Of a DNA stretch of 64,000 nt, positions 36,532 to 46,456 are shown piece by piece. Under the pieces are notes generated by a model. That model searched no databases. It was not told the DNA's origin and saw only the letters and a list, made by a program, of their open reading frames with translations. Both the position numbers and the translations under genes were made by a program. Source of the DNA: Catalimonadaceae bacterium JC749 (lineage in GTDB: Bacteria > Bacteroidota > Bacteroidia > Cytophagales > Cyclobacteriaceae). Location: positions 1 to 64,000 of the forward strand of contig JAJNNC010000018.1 in NCBI GenBank assembly GCA_021730635.1. The letters are read 5' to 3'. Position 1 is the stretch's first letter; every line of letters begins with the position of its first letter.

Positions 36532-37604
36532 AAAATATCCAGATTCATAGAACACGACATACAGGCAGCCACTTTGCTGTGCTTATGAGAGGCTAATCTT
36601 TTATCCATACCTTCCTGTTTTATTTAAAGGCCTTTCCCGAATGCTCATTTATGGAGATGCCAAGTCAAAGGCTCTGCTCATAGGTAGCTTTGGGTGGTTT
36701 GGAGGCTGCTTAAGTTTCACCTGGGCCTATCAATTCGCTTCTGGAGGATTTACTTCCATCTCCATCACAGTTATGTGAGTTTAATGCTCACTCAGGGCAT
36801 ATACAGCCTGCTCCAGATATACCCTTATGGCACTTCGGCATTGAGCGATCAATACAAACCCAATGAATTATAGCAGAGGAAACTCAAAAGAATATGAAAG
36901 CAAAAGAAATATAGTATACAACTATACGAAATGATTTTACACAAGCATTTTAAAGAATTAATTTGAAATGGGCTTAACAATGAGTACACACATTTTACTC
37001 TACGAATTATCTTAGTTAGCATGAACAATAGGCCTATAATTCATATCATCCAGATTCTGAAGGAATAACAAGCTAATCGGGTGCATGTTACTAATAATCA
37101 AAAGCACTCAAAATTTACCCTTAAAACACGAAAATATTTTTTATTTTCTTTTATTTGTTTTTGTTTATCTTTATATTCGTTAATATTTGTGAATGCCCAC
37201 ATTTTATTTTCAATAGGTTTTGAGCATATGCCATTTTGCAGTCAGATCTTAAATATCTTCATCTTATTTGAAGGAATTTCTGAAAAAGCAAACAGATCAA
37301 CTGAGGGAAAGCACATAAGTTCTATCGCTAACATGAAATTGAAAGGGATCTATTTCAGAGTATGATGGCAAATAGCTTCTGACTTATTTTATTTGTCTGA
37401 TAGGCATTAACGCTTATATTCTCTGATTTAAGATGATAATTCTTACAGATAAATCCTTTCACAATACTGCAAGCAAGAACTCAATGAATTTTAAAGAGGA
37501 CCAAGACCAACAATGATTTTTCAATTCATAAAATTAAAATTATAACAAGCGGTAAAATTGAAAATTAAAAGCAAAGAATCTATGGTTACACTTTTAAAAC
37601 AAAA
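36532..37604. other. Long AT-rich intergenic region
   Basis: More than 1 kb separates the pentose/hydrolase unit from the pectin-locus lipoprotein gene. Around 36640-36790 short frames look protein-like (for example ALLIGSFGWFGGCLSFTWAY) but are broken in every frame, suggesting decayed sequence. A 94-codon frame at 37081-37365 is AT-rich with no family signature and is probably not a gene. The promoter of the locus to the right should lie toward 37500-37600. Confidence 0.35.
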
Positions 37605-37955
37605 ATGAAGATTATGAAAAAAATCTTAAGGGTAACAGCTTGCCTTGCCTTAATGGGTATGATAATGTTTAGCTGTGAAGAAGACGCTGCCACTCCGTGC
37701 ATGGATCAAGTATGGTATAAGGATAGCGATGGCGATGGAAAGGGAGATTCCAAATATTATTTATATTCCTGCAATGTCCAACCTGAGGGATTTGTCTCCG
37801 ACAACACGGACAATGATGATACCTTACCTTGTGACGTCGCTTCTACTTTTTACAGAGATAAGGACGGAGATGGCAAGGGAGATCCAAATGACACAATATT
37901 AGCATGCGAGGCTCCAGAAGGATATGTTGATAACGGTGATGATGATGTTGACTGA
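37605..37955 (+). CDS. Small Asp-rich lipoprotein with two Ca-binding-type repeats
   Basis: A 116-residue protein. The N-terminal signal ends with MIMFSC (acyl Cys 24). The mature part is two repeats of the form WYKDSDGDGKGD...Y.CNVQPEGFVSDN and FYRDKDGDGKGD...ACEAPEGYVDN. The DxDxDG loops resemble thrombospondin type 3 calcium-binding motifs, and each repeat carries a Cys pair that may form a disulfide. Similar repeats occur in large secreted Bacteroidota proteins; a stand-alone two-repeat lipoprotein before susC is unusual. A hairpin terminator candidate follows at 38002. Function unknown. Confidence 0.75.
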   Translation: MKIMKKILRVTACLALMGMIMFSCEEDAATPCMDQVWYKDSDGDGKGDSKYYLYSCNVQPEGFVSDNTDNDDTLPCDVASTFYRDKDGDGKGDPNDTILACEAPEGYVDNGDDDVD

Positions 37956-38001
37956 CCCGCTGATGACGAAAACACTCTTTGTGAAAGATTGTCAATATGT
38001 T

Positions 38002-38028
38002 CCTCTATTAAAAGAGGGGGCATTTTTA
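38002..38028 (+). terminator. Terminator candidate after the small lipoprotein gene
   Basis: CCTCT and AGAGG form a 5-bp stem around a 6-base loop, followed by GGGCATTTTTATT. The short stem and T-rich tail suggest a weak intrinsic terminator or attenuator between the lipoprotein gene and susC. Confidence 0.4.
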
Positions 38029-38158
38029 TTGGGGTTTAGCCAAAGATTACGAAGAGTAAACTGAATGTAGTGAAGCATGTATTTACCTACCCATCATCTA
38101 CTTAAAGATTAGAAAACTTACTCATTAATGCTTAAACGACCTATTAAACTATTAAGTC

Positions 38159-41100
38159 ATGCATGAAAAACTTTTTACAAAACTTCAAAGGTTCTACAAA
38201 CTAGCGTTTTGTGGAGCTTTATTTCATATTATCTTCCTGGGTTTTGTGGAGGCTTCTCCAACCCTTTGGGAAGATTCTGAATTCAAAATGATGCAGTCTG
38301 CCCGGGTTTCCGGTAAGGTTACCTCTGAGGATAGTCCAGAGGGGTTACCAGGGGTGAATGTAGTTGAAAAAGGAACTTCAAACGGTACTGTCTCAGATAT
38401 CAATGGAAATTATAGCTTAGAACTTTCTTCTGAAAATGCTACGATCATATTCAGTTCCATTGGGTATGAAACGGAAGAAGTGGAAGTTGGCAGTCAATCG
38501 GTGATAGATATTTACCTGATTCCTAATATTACTTCTCTGGGGGAAGTTGTCGTTGTAGGTTACGGCTCCATTCAAAAGGAGGATGTCACGGGTTCGGTGG
38601 GTTCAATGGAAGGAACAGAAGTGCAAAGAAGAGGTACCACCAGTGTAATCGATGGAATGCAAGGCCTGGTAGCCGGTGTGGATATCCAACAGACATCCGT
38701 AAGACCTGGCTCAGGCTTTAACATAAATATAAGAGGGATTAACTCCTTAAATACGGATACTAAGCCTCTCTTTGTCGTAGATGGCATTGTTACTGACGAC
38801 ATTGATTTTCTTAACCCGCAAGATATTGATAGAATTGATATCCTTAAGGACGCCTCCTCTACTGCTATCTATGGCTCTCGGGGATCCAGTGGGGTTGTTA
38901 TTATCACCACTAAGAATGCGGACAATGTACGCCCTGGTAAAATCAATGTTAATTATGATGGATTTTACGGGGTAAAGAAAATCGCGCGTATGCCTGATTT
39001 CATGGATGGTAGAGAGTTTGCAGAATATCGTGCTTCCGCCTACTGGACTTTCAACAGAGCAAACAACGAATGGGGTTTTGCCAATGACGATCCGGGAACC
39101 ATTATTATGAGCCATACGGATGGAGTAACGGGTTCACCTGTATGGGCAAACCGGCTTTATGAAGAGGACTATACAGATTTTACTGACTTGGCAACCCGCG
39201 ACGGCTCTCAGCAAAACCACTATGTAAACATATCTGGTTCTGGTAATACCATGTCTTATAATGTGGGACTTGGTTATCAAAATGAAAAGGGAAATTTTCT
39301 AAATGAAGAATTTGACCGTTATAACCTGAAGCTGAGTATCAATCATAGGCCCTCTGATATCATTGAAGTAGGGGCTACTGGTAATATTGCCCTTACAGAA
39401 TCCAGTTTTGGTAGTGGGGAAGTTATTATGGATATCACCAGGATGGCTCCGTTTTTCACACCTTATAACCCTGACGGATCTCCAGTTGTTCAACCAGGCA
39501 GAAACGGGCCAGAAAACCATACAGACAGGGGAATGACAGGAACAAGAAACCCGTTAGCTACGCTTGATAATATTACAAACTCGACGAGAAGATATGATAT
39601 TCTCGCCACTGCTTATCTACAAATCAGTCCTATAGAAGGACTGGATCTTCGGTCTACTATTTCACCTCGCTATTTTCGTGAACGAGTAGGTTTTTTTCAG
39701 GACATTCTTCAGGATACCTACTTGGACAGGGAACCTGCCGTCACCATTCGGACCGGAAGAAGTGACAACGCCGAGTCACTCGAGTATACCTGGGACAATA
39801 TGATTAACTATCGAAAAATGTTGGGAGTACAGCATTCCCTTTCTGCAACAGGCGTTTTTAGTGTATACCGTACACGAGGTGAAGCCTTAAGGGTTGAAAC
39901 GAATACTTTGCCTTATTCCTCTGAATGGTACAACTTATTTAGTGGCAACCTTGTACAAAGCGAAAGTTCTTCAGGTTATACGGAATCTACTTTAACCTCT
40001 TATCTAGGGCGTGTTAACTATGATTATGCCAACAAATACCTGGTAACCGCTTCATTACGGTATGATGGCGCCTCCAGACTTGCCGATAAATGGGCCGCTT
40101 TCCCATCTTTTGCTTTGGCCTGGCGAATTTCGGAAGAATCCTTTTTAAACTCTAATAAACTCAATGATCTGAAACTACGCGTTTCTTATGGATACTCCGG
40201 CACCAATCAGGGAGTGGGACCTTTTGCCACGAATACAGGACCTAACACCAGTTCTATTCTCTTTTACAACTATGGAAATGAAGTAGTCACAGGATTTTCT
40301 CCGGGTACTCCGGTGAACCCGAATCTGACTTGGGAGAAAACACGAGAATTCAATGTGGGTTTTGACTTCGGATTGTTTGAGTCAAGAATTTATGGATCGG
40401 TTGATTTGTATGATAAACTTTCTGATGAACTCCTCCTTAACCGCAATTTAGCGATTGAAAGTGGCGTGGAAAGTATGCAGGACAATATCGGCTCGGTGAA
40501 TAACCGAGGTATAGAGGTAGCCCTTAACACAGTAAATGTTGAAACCGATGACTTCCAATGGACGACTAACTTCACTTTTGCAAGCAATAAAAACAAGATT
40601 GTTTCCATTTACAATGAAAATGAGGATGACATTGGGAATAAATGGTTTATTGGCGAACCAGTGAATGTGATTCATGACTACAGATACATGGGAGTTTGGA
40701 CACAAGCCGAATACGATGCGGAACGCACTGTGTATGAAAATTATACAGCGAATCCCGGAGAAGCCAAAGTTCAGGATACGAATGGTGACAACTTTTTAAA
40801 CGCAGACGATAAGGTGGTGCTTGGATCTCCCATGCCAAAATGGATAGGCGGAGTGACTTCGTCTATGCGGTATAAAAACTTTGATCTCTCCTTTAATATT
40901 TTTACCAGGCAAGGAATGCTGGTGGATGATCAATTTGCGGAAACGTATATTGCTTACGGAGGCCGCAGCAGGCTTCACGTAAACTATGATTATTACATGC
41001 CAGCCGGTGTGCTGGTGCCGGATTGGGACAATTTTGTTTTTGATGCCAATGGATACGCCATAGATATTACTACGAAAACTACCACAGAAGAGCATGTAGG

Positions 41101-41401
41101 TAAGTACCCGGTTGACATCGACAGAGGGGGAGCGTTCTATGCCAACAATGGATCGAGACTTCCTTATTACAAGGATGCTTCCTTCGTAAAAGTGAAGAAC
41201 ATCACACTCGGTTACACCTTTAATCAAGACATGCTAGAAAAAGCGGGTATTAGCCGACTTCGCATTTACGCAAATGTACTTAACCCATTTGTTTTCACAC
41301 AGTATGAGGGGTACGACCCCGAGTATGCTGAGACTAACGTCGATGATGGTAATACCATTTCAAACATTACCTACCAACTTGGTGTAAACTTGCAATTTTA
41401 A
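38159..41401 (+). CDS. SusC/RagA-like TonB-dependent transporter (no STN domain)
   Basis: Outer-membrane importer of 1080 residues. After the signal region (about 1-38) comes the carboxypeptidase-regulatory-like domain (about 50-125, EGLPGVNVVEKGTSNGTVSDI), the EVVVVGYGS TonB-box area, and the plug with INIRGINSLNTDTKPLFVVDGI and DILKDASSTAIYGSRGSSGVV, then the barrel ending YQLGVNLQF. Unlike the SusC at 7072, it lacks an STN domain, so it is not expected to signal to a FecR protein; control of this locus must come from elsewhere. The susD gene follows after 11 bp. Confidence 0.95.
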   Translation: MHEKLFTKLQRFYKLAFCGALFHIIFLGFVEASPTLWEDSEFKMMQSARVSGKVTSEDSPEGLPGVNVVEKGTSNGTVSDINGNYSLELSSENATIIFSSIGYETEEVEVGSQSVIDIYLIPNITSLGEVVVVGYGSIQKEDVTGSVGSMEGTEVQRRGTTSVIDGMQGLVAGVDIQQTSVRPGSGFNINIRGINSLNTDTKPLFVVDGIVTDDIDFLNPQDIDRIDILKDASSTAIYGSRGSSGVVIITTKNADNVRPGKINVNYDGFYGVKKIARMPDFMDGREFAEYRASAYWTFNRANNEWGFANDDPGTIIMSHTDGVTGSPVWANRLYEEDYTDFTDLATRDGSQQNHYVNISGSGNTMSYNVGLGYQNEKGNFLNEEFDRYNLKLSINHRPSDIIEVGATGNIALTESSFGSGEVIMDITRMAPFFTPYNPDGSPVVQPGRNGPENHTDRGMTGTRNPLATLDNITNSTRRYDILATAYLQISPIEGLDLRSTISPRYFRERVGFFQDILQDTYLDREPAVTIRTGRSDNAESLEYTWDNMINYRKMLGVQHSLSATGVFSVYRTRGEALRVETNTLPYSSEWYNLFSGNLVQSESSSGYTESTLTSYLGRVNYDYANKYLVTASLRYDGASRLADKWAAFPSFALAWRISEESFLNSNKLNDLKLRVSYGYSGTNQGVGPFATNTGPNTSSILFYNYGNEVVTGFSPGTPVNPNLTWEKTREFNVGFDFGLFESRIYGSVDLYDKLSDELLLNRNLAIESGVESMQDNIGSVNNRGIEVALNTVNVETDDFQWTTNFTFASNKNKIVSIYNENEDDIGNKWFIGEPVNVIHDYRYMGVWTQAEYDAERTVYENYTANPGEAKVQDTNGDNFLNADDKVVLGSPMPKWIGGVTSSMRYKNFDLSFNIFTRQGMLVDDQFAETYIAYGGRSRLHVNYDYYMPAGVLVPDWDNFVFDANGYAIDITTKTTTEEHVGKYPVDIDRGGAFYANNGSRLPYYKDASFVKVKNITLGYTFNQDMLEKAGISRLRIYANVLNPFVFTQYEGYDPEYAETNVDDGNTISNITYQLGVNLQF

Positions 41402-41412
41402 TAGAACGAACT

Positions 41413-43134
41413 ATGAAAAAATTAATATATATAAGCTGTAGCATCTTATGGATCTTTGCCTGTGGATGCAATGATCTATTAGAGGAAGACAACAAGGGGG
41501 GCATCACCAACGAGGAGTTTTACAGTACTGCTGTCGGTTTTAATACACTGGTGACGGCTTCCTATTCGTCTTTGCGAACACTTTACGAAAATGAGCCCAT
41601 CTGGGACCTGGGAGGAACTGATATTTATCAGGAGGGTAAAAATCCCGGTGGTCCGTTCTATAGATACGAGAGCCTCAATGCAGGAAACGAAGAAATAAAA
41701 GAATTTTATCAAAACACTTATAAGGCCATTCAAAATACCAATGCCGCCTTATTTTATCTTGATCTGCCAAATTTAAGCATTGCTGAAAAACAACAGATTG
41801 AAGCAGAAATGCGCTTCTTACGTGCTTTTTATCATTTTATTCTTATGGAGCAATTTGGGGGTATCGTCATCAATGAGGAGTATACAAATTCACCAAGGGT
41901 AGAAATTCCCAGATCAGATCTGTCCGCCAGCTATGCATTTGTGATCTCTGAAATGGAGGCAGCGCTCCCAGGCGTACCCGCCAGTTCTAATCCCGGTCGG
42001 GTTGACAAAGACGTGGTAAACCACTATCTGGCAAAAGTGTATCTTACCAGGGCATGGGATACAAGCTCAGACAGCGATTTCAATACTGCCATTGCTTATG
42101 CAGACGCTGTGATCGCCAGTAAAGGCCCTATTGAGTTGACCTATGCTGAAGTTTGGAATCCTTATAACCCAAACAATGAAGAGATGATCTTTACTGTGCA
42201 GTATAGTCCGGAAGGGGTTGCCAATTTGCAGGAAGGAGGCAACAACCAACAAACGTTGTTCTCCGTCTATTCGGGATCGGGATCCGGAAACATGAAACTA
42301 AGTGTTGATGCTTTTTTGCCATCCCACTTTGTCATCTCCGGATTTCAGGAAAATGATAGCCGTTTTTGGTTCGATTATATGCTCACTACCTACAATAATT
42401 ACTTTAATTTTTATCCCGATGGACCAGGGGCTGATAATGGTCAGGTTCTTAATTACTACCCTGTCATAAAAGATCCCAATAAAACAACGTTGACAGCCGC
42501 AGATACTGCAGCGTGGGATGCCTATGTGAACAGTGTCGGTGGTAAAGCTGAAGGATTTATCTATTTTCCAATTTGGGCTGGGGACAGTGAATTTCATAGA
42601 AATCAATACTTACAATCAGCCTATGCTAATCTAGATAGAAGGTTGCCTGCCTTTAAAAAGTTTGATAGCCCTGAAAACGCTATCAATAGCAACAATGCTA
42701 ACGCAAGCACCAGGAATATTGTGTTAGCTCGTTTGGCAGAAACGTATTTCCTGAAAGCGGAAGCACTCATTGGTCTGAATCAATTTACTCAGGCCAGCGA
42801 CGTTGTCCAGGTGATTGTGGATCGACCCGGTAACCAAGTTGATCCGGACGGAGAAGCCATTACCAACGCTTTAGAGGGTGTGAGTAACCAAACAGAAGCC
42901 TTAGAAGCTTATTTCCTGGAAACGGGAAAAGAAATGCTGGGTGAATACAATGGAAGATGGCCGATGCTGAGACGTACCAACATGTTAGGGTACATGCTGG
43001 TGAAGTACAATCCCGATTTTGACCGGAATGGTATTACCTGGCAAGAACATTGGGATCTGCGGCCAATTCCTCAGGATGCTATTCAATTAAATGAAGCTTT
43101 GACCTTTGAGAATGATCAAAATCCAGGCTATTAA
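41413..43134 (+). CDS. SusD/RagB-like outer-membrane glycan-binding lipoprotein
   Basis: Surface lipoprotein of 573 residues, larger than the first SusD. Signal ends ILWIFACGC, with Cys 17 or 19 as acylation site. Typical SusD signatures: NTNAALFYLDLP, AEMRFLRAFYHFILMEQFGGIVI, VVNHYLAKVYLTRAWD, RLAETYFLKAEALIGL and the terminal LRPIPQDAIQLNEALTFENDQNPGY. The last segment gives the standard end for the RagB/SusD family. Strong hairpin terminator follows at 43270. Confidence 0.95.
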   Translation: MKKLIYISCSILWIFACGCNDLLEEDNKGGITNEEFYSTAVGFNTLVTASYSSLRTLYENEPIWDLGGTDIYQEGKNPGGPFYRYESLNAGNEEIKEFYQNTYKAIQNTNAALFYLDLPNLSIAEKQQIEAEMRFLRAFYHFILMEQFGGIVINEEYTNSPRVEIPRSDLSASYAFVISEMEAALPGVPASSNPGRVDKDVVNHYLAKVYLTRAWDTSSDSDFNTAIAYADAVIASKGPIELTYAEVWNPYNPNNEEMIFTVQYSPEGVANLQEGGNNQQTLFSVYSGSGSGNMKLSVDAFLPSHFVISGFQENDSRFWFDYMLTTYNNYFNFYPDGPGADNGQVLNYYPVIKDPNKTTLTAADTAAWDAYVNSVGGKAEGFIYFPIWAGDSEFHRNQYLQSAYANLDRRLPAFKKFDSPENAINSNNANASTRNIVLARLAETYFLKAEALIGLNQFTQASDVVQVIVDRPGNQVDPDGEAITNALEGVSNQTEALEAYFLETGKEMLGEYNGRWPMLRRTNMLGYMLVKYNPDFDRNGITWQEHWDLRPIPQDAIQLNEALTFENDQNPGY

Positions 43135-43269
43135 TAATTGCAAAAATTCTCAGACGTTTTTCTATAGATGATTCAAAAATCTTGCATAGAAAATCGGTCA
43201 TCAAAGGCCTTTTCGGACAGCGTTAAATTTTATAAAGAGCGTTGCCAAAAAAGCTCAAATAAATCAACA

Positions 43270-43306
43270 AGGGTTAGACTTTATCTAAAGTTTAACCCTC
43301 TTTTCT
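43270..43306 (+). terminator. Strong intrinsic terminator after susCD
   Basis: AGGGTTAGACTTTA pairs with TAAAGTTTAACCCT over 14 positions (one G-U pair) with a 2-base gap at the tip, and is followed by CTTTTCT. It sits between susD and the DUF1593 gene, so most susCD transcripts should end here. Confidence 0.65.
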
Positions 43307-43342
43307 AATGAAAATCTTAACCTGTAAACGCAATCATTTAGT

Positions 43343-44644
43343 ATGAAAATTAAAATTTTCATGAATACCATTTTTTCAATGATGGTGTTGTTATGCTTAT
43401 CCTGTACTTCAGAAGGCAGTAATACAATGACCAAGAGCACTACAAAACAGAAACCGAGGGTCATCATTAGCACTGACATAGGAGGCACTGACCCGGATGA
43501 TAATCAATCTATGATTCACTACCTGATGTATGCCGATCAATTTCAGACCGAAGGCTTAATCTCATCCCCTTATGGAGAAGGGCGGAAAGATGATATCCTG
43601 CAAATGATTGACCTGTACGAAAAAGACTTGCCCAAGTTGAAAGGACATGGTGATTTTCCTGATGCAGATTATCTGCGTTCCGTTACCAAACAAGGGGCGC
43701 TTGAAGCTTATCATGCAAAGGGATGGAGCGAGCCAACCGAAGGTTCTCGATGGATCATCCAAAAAGCAAAAGAAGACAATGAAGCTCCTTTATGGGTCTT
43801 AGTATGGGGCGGACTGGAAGATGTAGCCCAGGCCCTGCATGATGCACCGGAGATTGCAGAGAGGATTAGAGTTTATTGGATTGGCGGCCCCAACAAAAAA
43901 TGGAGTGTTCATAGCTATTTATATATGGCCCGGAATTTTCCCGATCTATGGATGATTGAGGCCAATTCAACCTATCGAGGATGGTTTGATGATAAGGCTT
44001 CTACCGAAGCAATGAAGAACGAAGCATTCTACCACAACTTCATGAAAGGCAATGGTGATCTGGGAACGGACTTCATCAACTATTATAAAGGTTCCATAAA
44101 AATGGGAGATACCCCTTCGGTCGCCTACCTTCTCGAGGGAAACCCCAATGATCCTGCAGGAAAAAGCTGGGGAGGAAGTTTTACACGCTTACCCTACAGT
44201 GCCTTTCGGACCTTTAGCAGCCATACTACCACAGCAGATACCGTTCCTACCTACAGCGTGATTGAATGGGAATTCAAAACAAAGGACAACGAAAATAACG
44301 ATTCTCATGAAATCTGGATGAAGATTGATGGCCAGCGTATCGATGGATTTTACGAAGGAAATGGCGTCTATAAAGTGAGGTTCGTCCCCAAACGTATAGG
44401 GAATTGGGACTATACCCTTCATTGCGATGCAGCAAACCTGCAGGGCCAAACGGGTGAATTTGTCAGCGCCAATCCCTGGCCCGGCCACGAACATCCTGAA
44501 AACATTACATTAAACCATTGGTGGAGTGACCGCACGGAGCCTGAACTTTACCTGGGAGAATATCAAGGTGCCAGAACTGTTTCAAAATGGCGTGAGGCGT
44601 ATCTTAAGGACTGGGCTGAGAGACTATCGTGGTTAGAGGACTGA
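43343..44644 (+). CDS. DUF1593 nucleoside-hydrolase-like lipoprotein with DUF5060-like tail
   Basis: A 433-residue lipoprotein (signal to LLCLSC, Cys about 21). The N-terminal DUF1593 (Sde182-like) domain spans about 38-300: IISTDIGGTDPDDNQSMIHYL keeps the Asp cluster that binds Ca2+ in nucleoside hydrolases, and WVLVWGGLEDVAQAL and RVYWIGGPNKKW follow. In place of the Sde182 C-terminal domain of its minus-strand paralogues, it has a DUF5060-like sandwich (about 305-380, IDGFYEGNGVYKVRFVPKRIGNWDY) and an ending LNHWWSDRTEPELYLGEYQGARTVSKWREAYLKDWAER. Function is not established; a glycoside-cleaving role on plant cell walls is inferred from context. Confidence 0.85.
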   Translation: MKIKIFMNTIFSMMVLLCLSCTSEGSNTMTKSTTKQKPRVIISTDIGGTDPDDNQSMIHYLMYADQFQTEGLISSPYGEGRKDDILQMIDLYEKDLPKLKGHGDFPDADYLRSVTKQGALEAYHAKGWSEPTEGSRWIIQKAKEDNEAPLWVLVWGGLEDVAQALHDAPEIAERIRVYWIGGPNKKWSVHSYLYMARNFPDLWMIEANSTYRGWFDDKASTEAMKNEAFYHNFMKGNGDLGTDFINYYKGSIKMGDTPSVAYLLEGNPNDPAGKSWGGSFTRLPYSAFRTFSSHTTTADTVPTYSVIEWEFKTKDNENNDSHEIWMKIDGQRIDGFYEGNGVYKVRFVPKRIGNWDYTLHCDAANLQGQTGEFVSANPWPGHEHPENITLNHWWSDRTEPELYLGEYQGARTVSKWREAYLKDWAERLSWLED

Positions 44645-44702
44645 ACACCATGACTTGCTGTCAGAAGCATTTCTACTGATTGAAGTATTGATAGAAAATT
44701 AT

Positions 44703-44734
44703 AAGCTGGATTCTTACTATTACACTTCCAGCTT
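44703..44734. terminator. Hairpin between convergent genes
   Basis: AAGCTGGA and TCCAGCTT form a perfect 8-bp stem around a 16-base loop in the gap between the plus-strand DUF1593 gene and the minus-strand operon. T runs are poor, so it is only a possible bidirectional terminator. Confidence 0.35.
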
Positions 44735-44833
44735 GTTCCGCTCGAGAAAACCAGGTGAAAAGAGGACTCTTTGCATAATATCAGAAAAAGGACGCTCCCT
44801 GCAAAATGAGCATGTAAATCCATTTTTCTGACT

Positions 44834-44939
44834 CTGGTATATTTTCCATAGTCTTCAGCGCCAGGGAATGTTAATTGTTGGAAAGACTATTTGTCGCCAG
44901 GATGAATGAGAACAGAAAACTAAATATTAAATTTTTCAT
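44834..44939 (-). pseudogene. PL1-like pectate lyase, N-terminal remnant with frameshift
   Basis: From an ATG at 44939 the minus strand gives a signal-like MKNLIFSFLFSFILATNSLSNN and a stop. One base out of frame it continues QQLTFPGAEDYGKYTR, nearly identical to the mature start of the PL1-like protein encoded at 46457 (QQLAFPGAEGYGKYTK). Homology then ends. This is the 5' stub of a lost pectate lyase gene at the end of the pectin operon. Confidence 0.75.
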
Positions 44940-44951
44940 TATACATATGGT

Positions 44952-46439
44952 TTATGGTTCTCTTTTTATTATTACCCGTTTATACCGGGTCAACTGAGGA
45001 GTCCCATTATCATTTACTTCGCAAACGATATGAATGGTTTCTTCTCCATCAATGTCTTCAGGTACTTTCAATGAAGCATTTTGGGAGGTAGCATTCTCGA
45101 TGTAGACTTCCCCTTTAAAATTGCTTGCCTCTTTATAGTGCCACCAGTGATAGGTAAGTTCGTTTCCGTCAGGATCGTAAGTTCCTTTGGCACTCAACTG
45201 AACTGTTGAACCGGGTTTAACCTGTAGATCAAGTTGATGATTTAATTTTACGACGGGTGGGTGGTTTGCCTCCTGATAAGATTTCACACACCAATCGGCC
45301 CTGGCGGCAAAATCATTTTGAATAGCATCGGTCCATCGTGCCAACGGTTTAAAATATTCCCTCATTAGATCCGGATTTTCCGGGTATGCCTCGCGCATAT
45401 AGATTCTTCCCCAGGCCGAGCCGGTATACCATCTTCCTTCCGGATATTCATAATCTGATATAGGTACCGGATCGAGCCAGGTATTGCTGCGCACGTTCAC
45501 ATAGCGGCCGCCCCATCCACCCCAATCCGGCGATTCCATACTTCTTAACCCTGTTTTGATCATGTGCAAAAATGCCGGTGAATCTCCTTCCGACCGGAAA
45601 TCACCGGCAGTAAAGTTCGTATCGCCTGACAAGCCATGACTTCCGGGCACATGAGCCTTGTAAAGAGAACATAACGCCCCATGATCTTCCAGAATGTTTG
45701 ATTTCATCCAATCTGCCTCGAGATAAGTTCTTTTGTCTTCCGGCAGTATTTTGTTCCACTGATAGGCAATCGCCCAAAATTGGTCAGAAATTATTGTAAG
45801 AATATTGTATTGGCCCCAATGAGGAAGAATGTATGACTGATAAGTGGAATCCTGTTCCCAGATAAAAAAGAACCGGGTTTTATTTGCAACTTCAGCCATC
45901 CTTTCCGGATGTTCTTCCTCAATCGTCTTCAGCGCCCGGGCTATTGTATTGGTACCCCCCCAGGCCTGCAACCAAACCGGTCGATCATCTGTGCTGTCCA
46001 GCAGCGTCTTGACGATGAGTTGCGATCCTTCCGTCACTTCATCCATTTCTCCTTCCGCTTTTACATTTCCCAGCACTGTTCGCTCCCGTAGGTATGCAGG
46101 CGCCGGATAGGCCGGATCATGCCTGACTAAATTCGGATAAACCTGCGCATACGCGTCGAGATACGGACTGGCCCAGTCATCTCCGGCCCACCGGTGCCCT
46201 TGCCAATGGTATTGCGAACTTGAGGTGACAATGCCTTCAACATCCCATTCGTTGGTATATAATAAAAACCTTACTAATGAGCATTCATCATCAATTTCTC
46301 CATCGGAGGTTACAATAGTCCGTGGCCTGTTGTTTTCAATGGATTCGTTCTGCTGACTAAAGCAAGAAAATGGTATTGAAATAAGGATTACAAACAAATA
46401 AAATAGTTGCGATTTGTTAGTTATCTTTCTCTTATTCAT
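44952..46439 (-). CDS. DUF1593 (Sde182-like) nucleoside-hydrolase-like secreted protein
   Basis: A 495-residue secreted protein (signal to SCFSQ). The DUF1593 domain (about 38-320) has TIVTSDGEIDDECSLVRFLLY with Asp 46, 50 and 51 as metal-ligand candidates, then EGIVTSSSQYHW, WLQAWGGTNTIARAL and [29 protein letters not shown]. The C-terminal Sde182 domain (about 400-495) has YDPDGNELTYHWWHYKEA and ends TRYKRVIIKREP. The family was first noted as cellulose-binding and its activity is not settled. It is the last gene of the eight-gene pectin operon. Confidence 0.88.
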   Translation of the reverse strand: MNKRKITNKSQLFYLFVILISIPFSCFSQQNESIENNRPRTIVTSDGEIDDECSLVRFLLYTNEWDVEGIVTSSSQYHWQGHRWAGDDWASPYLDAYAQVYPNLVRHDPAYPAPAYLRERTVLGNVKAEGEMDEVTEGSQLIVKTLLDSTDDRPVWLQAWGGTNTIARALKTIEEEHPERMAEVANKTRFFFIWEQDSTYQSYILPHWGQYNILTIISDQFWAIAYQWNKILPEDKRTYLEADWMKSNILEDHGALCSLYKAHVPGSHGLSGDTNFTAGDFRSEGDSPAFLHMIKTGLRSMESPDWGGWGGRYVNVRSNTWLDPVPISDYEYPEGRWYTGSAWGRIYMREAYPENPDLMREYFKPLARWTDAIQNDFAARADWCVKSYQEANHPPVVKLNHQLDLQVKPGSTVQLSAKGTYDPDGNELTYHWWHYKEASNFKGEVYIENATSQNASLKVPEDIDGEETIHIVCEVNDNGTPQLTRYKRVIIKREP

Positions 46440-46456
46440 AGGTTTAGCAGTATCTA

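Noticed and set aside
37081-37365. 94-codon plus-strand frame in the long AT-rich gap
   Set aside because: Very AT-rich, dominated by Phe/Ile/Lys/Ser, no domain and no conserved neighbour; probably a chance frame.
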